Of a stretch of DNA of 17,830 nt, positions 10,260 through 17,830 are shown in pieces. Source of the stretch: Pezicula radicicola (Eukaryota; Ascomycota; Leotiomycetes; Helotiales; Dermateaceae). The DNA is taken from NCBI GenBank assembly GCA_003008705.1, contig PDUO01000155.1, positions 1-17,830 of the forward strand, written 5' to 3'. How positions within the stretch are numbered: the first letter of the stretch is position 1; every line of letters begins with the position of its first letter. Position numbers and translations under genes: made by a program. The notes beneath the pieces are model-generated. The model saw only the letters and a list, made by a program, of their open reading frames with translations. It ran no database searches and was not told where the DNA came from.

Positions 10260-10690
10260 TATATAACTACCTCTCTTTTATATATGGAATGATCATCTAT
10301 TACAATATATAGCAAATGAGTACACTATAGTGATATTACTAGTTTGCCTTGGTATAAGTAATTATACTAACACCAACCTTTAGAACACGTCGAGCGAGAG
10401 CTTATATTCGAGCTGAACAAGACCTCTAAAATAAACCAAATCATCGAAGGGAAGGGTGCTAATCGAACAGACAAAACAAGTAGCAAATAGCGCAGAGAGT
10501 AGAGAGGTAACCGGTGAACGAAAGCTATAGCAAAGCATCCAATTTGGATAAGTAATAGGTAGAAATTCGATAAGAGGGAGCCAGCTCCTTGCATTCATAG
10601 CCCGGCCAGAAACAGAGCTCGATACAGCGAACTCGGATAAGCAGCCTCTAATAAGACGGTTAGGTCGTCAGTTAAGACTCTCCTTCTAGG
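10260..10690. other. Spacer between two pseudogenes, possibly upstream exon of the SNF2-type relic
   Basis: A TACTAAC branch-like site and a TTTAG acceptor-like site lie at about 10363-10382. From 10384 a plus-strand frame reads ELNKTSKINQIIEGKGANRT before stops appear, and it looks basic and protein-like. It may be an earlier exon of the remodeller pseudogene, but the frame does not join directly to the acidic segment after 10697. Confidence 0.3.
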
Positions 10691-10696
10691 ACCCAC

Positions 10697-12945
10697 GTGA
10701 CAAGATCTCTAAGCACCAAGCCAGCTATAGTTGAGGATGATGGGGATGAACTGGCTGGGGCACCGGGTACTGACGATAACAATAAAGGTAGCGATATTGT
10801 CTTTGAAGCCCCTAAGAAGCGCTCTACTAGGAACACACGAGCTAAGTCCCCTCCTAGAGGAAAGAGCACAACTCGTCGGCATGTAAAGTTCTCTGCTGCC
10901 GTGGATGGAGACGACGATGCGAGTTTAGATTATTTGGAACGTCTAGAACCAACTCGAAAGTTGGGAAGAGCTACAAAAACTAGCAAGAGCATTAGAGAAC
11001 GAGGTGAGGATAAGGTGGTTTATGCGGACGATATAGCTACAACTACTACACCGAAAGTCATCAGCGTCCAGGAGATCTTCTAACCTATCGCAGAAGAAGA
11101 CCCTTTCAAAGTCTTCCACAACAATAAATGTGATGTCTGTTATGGAAAAGGCAAGTATTCGAACAAGGGGACCAGCCCGCTTATCCATTGCCAAGGCTGC
11201 TCTACTTCAATACACAAGGTATGTCTTAGCTACCACAGTAGCAGAGAACATATGGTTACAAAGATCGCTCACAATAGCTTTGTTATACATGGTTAGATGT
11301 CTGTCAAAGTTATAAAAAGCTAGGAGCTGTATACGCAGCATTCTCCAAAAAGAAGATGAGCAAGCAAGAGGAAAAATTGTGGGAAGAGAACAATAGCTAA
11401 GATCCTATTACAGACATCGCCTCCGATCTTATTAACAACACGAAAAACATCCTATTCAGATGCGATTCCTGCTAATGTGTATATCATTATGAGCATCTTC
11501 TATCCCGGACCCAAAAATCCAAGTCTAAGTCCAAGGACCTCGAGGACGAGGATGAACTTCGAGTATTGCGCCACAAGGAATATCATGATTACAAATGCAA
11601 GGAGTGTGTCGAATAACCAGCGAAGGTTTAGGCCTTGGTTGCTTAGAGACCAACCGATCGCGAAGCCTATATTGAGGATAATACAGTCGACATGTTTTTC
11701 GAAGATGAGAAAGAATATTCGATAAAATGAGAAGAGTTACCTTACTTCAAGTGCACGTGGATGCTAGGCGCTTGGGTCTAGGGAGTTATACATGCTACTA
11801 TACGAAATTCCTTTGCTCGGCGGGACGAAGGAGCTAACCTTCTACCAAAATGGACATCAGAAGAAGCTATTCTAGAGGATTACCTGCGCATGGAAATTAT
11901 CTTTGATGTTACCTACATTTCGAAGCTGAATCAGAAGAGGTTGATAAAGAAAGCATTGGTTATGTTGACGAAGTATAGGTCAAATTTGTCGGCCTTGGCT
12001 ATAAGGAGGCTGTCTAGTAAGAGCGTCCAGCGCCGAAACAACCTGAGCAGTGGGGTGCATGTGTCGTGGCATACAATAAGTATATCACTGGGAAGTAGTT
12101 CAAACAACTTCCTGCCTTGGATATGAAGGCCTGTATTGAATTATTCCGCGAAGAGCTCGACTTCGAGACGGACGTAAAGTACTTAGACGATCGGCAGCCT
12201 TCAGCGCTTGAAGGCGGAGAACCTATGCCATATCAGAGGACAGGTTGCAACTGGCTTTTGAAGAACTTCCACGCAACGAAGAGTGTTATTTTGGCCAACG
12301 ACATGGTCTATGATTGCCTCTCTTGTTAAGGATAAACCTCAGGTATAACTCTTATGCACTGACGCCGAGACAATTTTTAATTATGAATTAGTGCTGGCCC
12401 TTCCTCGTTGTCACTCCTAATTCAATGTGCCTAAGCTGGCGTCGGGAGGTTAAGAACTGGGCCCTGTCTCCTCGTGTAGTTGCTTACCATAGCGGTAAGG
12501 CAGCTCAAGATATGGCCATAGACTATGAGCTTTATCCCGACGGCTGTAAGGACATGAGAGCGCACATTGCTATAACGTCGTACGAAGGCCCGACGAATAA
12601 CAATAGCAGATTATTCCTTAAGAAAATCAAGTGGGCCGGAATGGTTATAGATGAGGGCCAACGTCTGAAGAATGATGAGAACCTTGTCTATGGAGCATTG
12701 AAAGCCTTAAAGGTTGACTTCCGGGTCCTCTTGACTAGTACACCTCTGTAGAACAACCTACAGGAACTATTTAACCTGCTTTAATTCGGCGATCCTTCTA
12801 TAAAGGCCGCTGAACGAGAACAAGAATATAATGGAATAATGTGGACAGTAAGAGCGTCAAGGAATGCCAACCACTTATTGAACTATATTTCATGCATATG
12901 CATTACCCGTTACAAGCAAACAGCTAGTTTATCGAGGCCACCCGA
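10697..12945 (+). pseudogene. Pseudogene of a PHD / chromo-like / SNF2 chromatin remodeller (Mit1/Mi-2-like)
   Basis: Intact relatives are nuclear ATP-dependent nucleosome remodellers of the CHD/Mi-2 class. An acidic then basic N-terminal segment (10697-11080) leads to a PHD-like finger with CDVC at 11129-11140 and HCQGC near 11190, followed by REHMVTKIAHNSFV. After a deletion near 11290 comes CQSYKKLGAVYAAFSKKK, where two zinc-ligand-type cysteines read Tyr (11311, 11332). A second finger starts RCDSC near 11458 and ends KCKEC near 11600. Next are a chromo-like part (CTWMLGAWV.GVIHAT, then FARRDEGANLLPKWTSEEAI), PMPYQRTGCNWLLKNFHATK and ILANDM. The P-loop GxGKT is missing at about 12306. IASLVKDKPQ follows, then a 49-nt intron (12343-12391), then FLVVTPNSM, motif II DEGQRLKND at 12650 and motif III LLTSTPL ending in TAG at 12749. 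In-frame stops include 11081, 11398, 11473 and 12749; frame changes occur near 11290, 11921 and 12306. The second ATPase lobe is absent. Confidence 0.85.
12343..12391 (+). other. Relic phase-0 intron inside the remodeller pseudogene
   Basis: It begins GTATAA after KDKPQ, has CTGAC before the acceptor and ends TTAG ahead of TGCTGGCCC. Removing it joins KDKPQ to CWPFLVVTPNS without a frame change. An intact intron argues that the pseudogene came from genomic DNA and not from a retrocopied mRNA. Confidence 0.6.
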
Positions 12946-13089
12946 TTCGTAGTTGTTACCGAGTCTACCGCCGCCGCCTAGCTTGGCTCTGATGGTCTGT
13001 GCGGGAGACCCCATGGGTCTTGCGCTCACCTCGAGTTGCATAGACAGATCGAACCCCTCCCATGGGTCGCCGAGAAATAGGCTAAGGAC
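12946..13089. other. GC-rich unmutated junction between pseudogene and tandem array
   Basis: This short segment is clearly richer in G and C than what surrounds it and includes CCGCCGCCGCC and two CCCATGGGTC strings. No gene is visible. It is where similarity to the remodeller ends and the array begins. Confidence 0.5.
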
Positions 13090-14110
13090 CTTGTATGGCC
13101 TAATAGAGCCTTTGTAAATACCGGCAGCACCGAATTACCGATCTACTTGTGGATTTCACGCCCATGAAAGCCATACTTGACTAGATATCCATTCAAAGCC
13201 CCTCGTTCTCTGTCTATACAGGGCCTTGTCCTAGATGGGTGAGATATCTTGCGTTTAAAGCAAGGCTGTTTCTCTTCCTTCTTCGTTATATTCTATCCAC
13301 TCCCTTAAGATGGTTGTTTATATGGCCTAATAGAGCCTTCCTTCGCAAATACCGGCAGTACTGAATTACTGATCTACTTACGGATTGTACACCCATAGAA
13401 GACTAGTCTTATACGTTCGGGGCAAGGCCGTTTCTCTTCCTTCTTCATTGTATTCTATCCACTCTCTTGATATAGTTGTTCATATAGCCTCTAAGAGAGC
13501 CTTTGTAAATACCAGCGGCACCGAATTATGAATTACCAATCTACTTATGGATTTCACGCCCATAGAAGAGTAGTCTCGTGTTCAGGGCAAGGCCGCTTCG
13601 TTGTATTCCATCCACTCTCTTGAGATGGTTGTTTATATGGCCTAATAGAGCCTTCCTTTATAAATACCGGTAGTACCGAATTACTAATCTACTTACGGAT
13701 TGTATACCCATGAAAGCTATATCTTACATTCAGAGTAAGGCTATATCTCTCCTTTCTTCGTTGTATTCTATCTACTCTCTTGATATAGTTATTTATATAG
13801 CCGAAGAGAGCCTTCCTTTATAAATACCAGTGGTACTGAATTACTGATCTACTTATAGATTTCAGCTATAAAAGATATATCTTACATTCGGAGTAAGGCC
13901 CTTTCTCTTCCTTCTTTGTTGTATTCCATCCACTCCCTTAAGGTAGTTATTCATATAGCCTAAGAGAGCCTTTGTAAATCCCGGCGGTACTGAATTACTG
14001 ATCTACTTATAGATTTCATACCTATAAAAGCTATACTCGACTAGATATCTATTCCAAGCCCCTCGTTCCCTGTTTATACAGGGCCTTGTCCTGGATAGGT
14101 AAGATAGATA
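13090..14110. repeat. Tandem array of six ~160-bp units
   Basis: The marker TATGGCCTAATAGAGCCTT, or its RIP variants, begins at 13094, 13321, 13483, 13636, 13796 and 13954, giving spacings of 227, 162, 153, 160 and 158 bp. Each unit continues with AAATACCGGCAG.ACCGAATTAC and GATCTACTT..GGATT. Only the first and last units carry an extra segment of about 67 bp (13181-13247 and 14041-14107) that contains CAGGGCCTTGTCCT. Units at the left end are nearly unmutated, while units four to six are increasingly CpA-to-TpA converted. No coding frame persists through the array. Confidence 0.85.
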
Positions 14111-14233
14111 GTATAGTACTATATATTCTAGTATTAATAAGTTTATTATTATCCTATAAAGTATACCGCTTACTATTACCGAAGACTACTTATATCTCAT
14201 GGTTTTCTATATTACGAGGGATATTATTAAGGA

Positions 14234-14769
14234 CTAATACCTAACAACTATAGGCTCCTCTTTTACCTATAAAGTTGATTCTTAGGGAGAAGTCTCTAAA
14301 TACCTAATAACCATAGGCTCCTTCTTTACCTATAAAGCTTACTTTAGGGAGAAGGAATACCTAATAACTATAGGCTCCTTCTTCACCTATAAAGCTTACT
14401 AAGAAGTCTCTAAATACCTAATAACTATAGGCTCCTTCTTTACCTATAAAGCTTCCAAGAAGTCTCTGAATACCTAATAACTATAGGCTCCTTCTTTACC
14501 TATAAAGCTTCCAAGAAGTCTCTGAATACCTAATAACCATGGGCTCCTTCTTCACCTACGAAGCTTACTAAGAAGTCTCTGAACACCTGATAACCATAGG
14601 CTCCTTCTTCACCTATGAAGCTTCTAAGAAGTCTCTGAATACCTGATAACCATAGGCTCCTTCTTTACCCACGAAGCTTCCAAGAAGTCTCTGAATACCT
14701 AATAACCATGGGCTCCTTCTTTACCCACGAAGCTTACTAAGAAGTCTCTGAACACCTAATAACTATAGG
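14234..14769. repeat. Minisatellite of nine ~56-bp units
   Basis: The marker AGGCTCC or GGGCTCC occurs at about 14252, 14315, 14372, 14429, 14485, 14541, 14598, 14654 and 14710, so the spacing is 56-57 bp except for the first gap of 63. The unit reads GAATACCTAATAACYATAGG, then CTCCTTCTTTACC, then TATAAAGCTTCCAAG and AAGTCTCT. A tenth, partial unit ends near 14769. Right-hand units keep CCATGGGC and CCCACGAAGC, whereas left-hand units read CTATAGGC and CCTATAAAGC, so RIP weakens from left to right. Confidence 0.9.
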
Positions 14770-14799
14770 TAGGCGGGATAATACAAGGAGTATATATAG

Positions 14800-17700
14800 T
14801 AATATTAAGGATTCTCTAGGGTATAGACTTTAATAAGTATACTAGAACCACTTAGAAGAAGAATTTTCCTAGTACTAATCTATATAATATATAGGTATAT
14901 AAGTTTATTAACTTATTAGATATACTATATACTAGCTACCTAAGAACTCCTATAACTCCTGTATAATACCCAGGATACCTACAATACCTATAACTCCTAT
15001 AGCTCCTAAGCTATAAGTTAGCTCATGATCTAGTAGAATACCTATATAAGATTTATAGCTTTGATCCTACCCTAGTTAATCTACCTAGTAAACTATCTAA
15101 GTATCTACTACTGATCCTCTATCTTAGCCCCCTACTACCTTATCTATTGAATAATATTATAGTATATATTATTATCCCCTTCCTGAAGGAATACTATAAT
15201 AACCCTGAATAAGATACTAGTATACTAGTATACTATAGATCGGTCCTCTTCCTACTAGCCCTACTCTTCCTTCTACTTCTACCACTGGTAGATACTTTAT
15301 AGAATACTATAGGAGTAGTAATACCTAAATTTCTACTTATATTTAATATTCTACTCTAACCAATAAGCCTACTTAATGATTATATAAGCCTTAGTATATA
15401 GATACTCATTAATAAGATGGTCCTATACTTACTCCTCCTAGAGATAGTATAAAGTATATACCCAACTCTATTTATAAAGGTACTCTCTTAACTCCCAGAG
15501 CTTAGTAGCTTTATAATACTAGTACTAGAGATTTTAATACTATATCCATTAATACTCTTACTAGCTATATTAGAACTAGAAGATTTCATCTACTATAGTA
15601 TCCTCTACCTCTTCCTCTTAGCCTCTCAGAGCCTAATCTATATAGTCCTAGTATATATTATAGTACTCCTTATCTACCTTATATCTCTAGTGATTAAAGC
15701 TATCTATAACCTAGTCTAAGACAGCTCGCCGGTACCTAGTACTATTAATAAACTCCTGGATATTAGGTCTACTCTCTATACTCCGTAGGGTAAGTCTAAT
15801 CAGGATCCTATATTCAACAGGGAGGATAATAATAGCTTTACTACTCTAGCTATCTTACCCAGCCCGGCTACTCTCTTAGGTATAGTCTTTTAGTTACTAG
15901 ATAGTACTAATATAAATAATAACCTAGATATCAAGGATATTAATCCCAAGTCCGAGAGTATTTATAGCTATAATAACCCGACTATTAATACTCTCTAGAT
16001 AGAGGGATATACTATTTATCTACCTCTTAAGTTATTATACTTTCTTATCTTAATTATCGATATTATAATAGTAAGTATTATAGCCTAACTTATAAGTAAG
16101 TTTATTAACTCCTTTCTTACTACTATAATAGATTATAATCTTTATAGGTATAGGATATTCGAGGGTTTTAGTTATAATAACTTCCTTAATTATAGCTTTG
16201 AGCCGAGGACCAAGGTCTTACTCTTGAGTATTATTTCTAGAGCTAGTATATAGAGGAGTATTAATCTCAACCTTCTATATCTAATACTAGATATTAGATT
16301 ATATAGTCCAGCTATAGATAGGCTAGAACCCTTATAGGATATAAGTTAAATTATAAAATTCCTTCTTATCCTATAGTAGTAGAGTTATAGTTAGATATAC
16401 TATCTAGACTCCCTTAAGGGTTAGCTTACCTAGTTATTATAGCTTCGGCCGGAACTAGGGGGTACTATCTAAGATTATCTAGTATTTATTAATAATAATA
16501 TAATTAAACTAATATATATAGTATAGCTAACTAATATAGTTAGTAAAGGTCTTAGTTATAGTTAACTTAGGTATAATAAAGACTAGAGAACTAGTCTTAT
16601 ATAGATCCTGGCTTCTCTACTTAATACTATAGATTTTAGCTTACTTGTATTATTCCTGGAGGTTTCCTTATAGGGAGGTTAATAGGGTAATAATAATACT
16701 AGTTCCCTTGGGTATAAGAATAACTAGTAATATAAATAAGAGGCTCTTCCTATACCCTATATCTATAATAGTAACTACAGGACTCTCTCCCTATATAATA
16801 GCCTTTAGAGCTATTTCTTGTTTACTACGAAATAGACTATAGGGACTAAGGATAAGCTCTAACCTATAGTAGATATTTACTATCTATAGCTTCTTCTACT
16901 ATTATACCTAGACCTCTTTATTAACTCTCTCCTATAGGCTTTACTTCTACTTTCGTCTAAAGAGACTACTAACTTAGTCCTACTTAATATAGAAGCCAAG
17001 AAACTAGTACTACTCCTAGCTAATCTTCTAAAACTACTCTCACTAGCTTAGAGTCTTGAATCAACCTTCGGATATTAAATAAGTATAAACTATACTAGTA
17101 GTATAAGTACTATAGCTAGCTTATAGATCCTATAGACTATCTCCTTCAGGATTATCCTTATTAAAGTAGTTATTATTAAGTATCTTAGGTTTATCCTTAT
17201 CCTAAAAGATATCCTATAAATACTTCTAACTAATAATAATTATAGTTTACCTCTATAAACTAATATTTAACCTAATACCTATCTATTCAATAAACTTATA
17301 TTAGAAGATCTTCTGGAGTTAATTAGATACTTATATCTTTAGGGGTTACTTAGAAGGAGGGCTCTTATTATCTAAACTACTCTTATAGATAGGGTAAGAT
17401 ATTACTATTCTAGTATTATCCTTTACTTCTTTAGTTAACCTAGGTCCCTATATAAATATACTTAGTTCTATAGTATTACTACTTATAATCTATATACTTT
17501 TATAGAATAATAGTATAAGCTAGAGGAAATATATAAGTAGCTCTCTAACCTCTTTAGGTAAGAAGTACTAAATAACCTTGATCTACTTACTTAACTTATA
17601 CCCTTTATAATATAATATTATAAAATAGACTAAGCTATCCTTAATAAAGATATTCTAAACCTTACTATTCCTAGTATTTTAGTATTAGATCCTAATAATC

Positions 17701-17830
17701 TTAGTTATATAAGTAGTCTAACTACTAATAATATATATAAGAAGTAGTAACTCCTCTTAGAATACCTTGAATTTATACCTATACTCCTAGATAGCCTTCT
17801 AGTACTATTAGATTAGTTGACTAGGTCTTT
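14800..17830 (+). pseudogene. RIP-degraded ~1,000-codon reading frame, family not identified
   Basis: One plus-strand frame (codons starting at positions divisible by three) can be followed from about 14800 to the end of the window with no indel, broken mainly by TAG and TAA. CTA is very frequent as a codon in this frame while TAG is rarer, although both triplets are common in the region. That asymmetry is expected of decayed coding DNA and not of random AT-rich DNA. Readable pieces include FINLLDILYTSYLRTPITP near 14900, SYKLAHDLVEYLYKIYSFDP near 15010, GKSNQDPIFNREDNNSFTTL near 15795 and DFSLLVLFLEVSL near 16635. A weak resemblance of the 16630-17110 part to the second half of OrsD-like proteins is possible but unproven. 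The frame continues beyond the window. Confidence 0.5.

Noticed and set aside
12960..13085. Possible tRNA on the minus strand, from a GGTTCGATC-like string
   Set aside because: No suitable A-box or cloverleaf arms could be placed around it.
13090..14769. Tandem repeats considered as a CRISPR array
   Set aside because: The units are long and head-to-tail, with no unique spacers between short repeats, in a eukaryotic context.
16645..16842. Plus-strand open frame of 65 codons
   Set aside because: It is out of frame with the long decayed frame across 14800-17830 and appears to be its shadow.

Overview
The window looks like accessory, repeat-rich DNA from a filamentous ascomycete. Short spliceosomal introns with GTGAGT-type donors and CTAAC or CTGAC branch points support this. 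So does heavy repeat-induced point mutation (RIP): CpA has become TpA, producing very AT-rich blocks packed with TAG and CTA. Most of what can be read here is decayed, and I find only one convincing intact gene. No RNA gene, CRISPR array or prokaryotic signal was seen.

Layout from left to right. Positions 1-1440 hold a minus-strand RIP relic of the large fungal OrsD-like (DUF3505) protein family, cut by the window edge. Positions 1440-2630 are anonymous AT-rich DNA. Positions 2630-3400 hold four tandem units of about 211 bp, each with a conserved core carrying CACGTG and a reverse CCAAT box. Positions 3400-5690 are the only unmutated island; it carries a plus-strand gene with a predicted 5'UTR intron and three coding introns, encoding about 210 residues of unknown function. 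Positions 5690-8890 are weakly decayed DNA with no recognisable gene. Positions 8890-10245 hold a second minus-strand OrsD-like relic, with few RIP stops but with frameshifts. Positions 10384/10697-12945 hold a plus-strand pseudogene of a PHD-finger, chromo-like, SNF2-ATPase chromatin remodeller resembling the fungal Mit1/Mi-2 (Chd3) group. Its P-loop is deleted and its C-terminal lobe is absent.

Two tandem arrays follow: six units of about 160 bp at 13090-14110, and nine units of about 56 bp at 14234-14769. The remainder to 17830 is an AT-rich block in which one plus-strand frame of about 1,000 codons, broken mainly by TAG and TAA, can still be followed.

The genes do not form a working pathway. 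The window is best read as a mosaic of RIP-inactivated repeats and gene relics around one surviving single-copy gene. RIP intensity changes sharply over a few hundred bases. The relics also differ in how they decayed: substitutions only in the outer blocks, indels plus light RIP in the middle.
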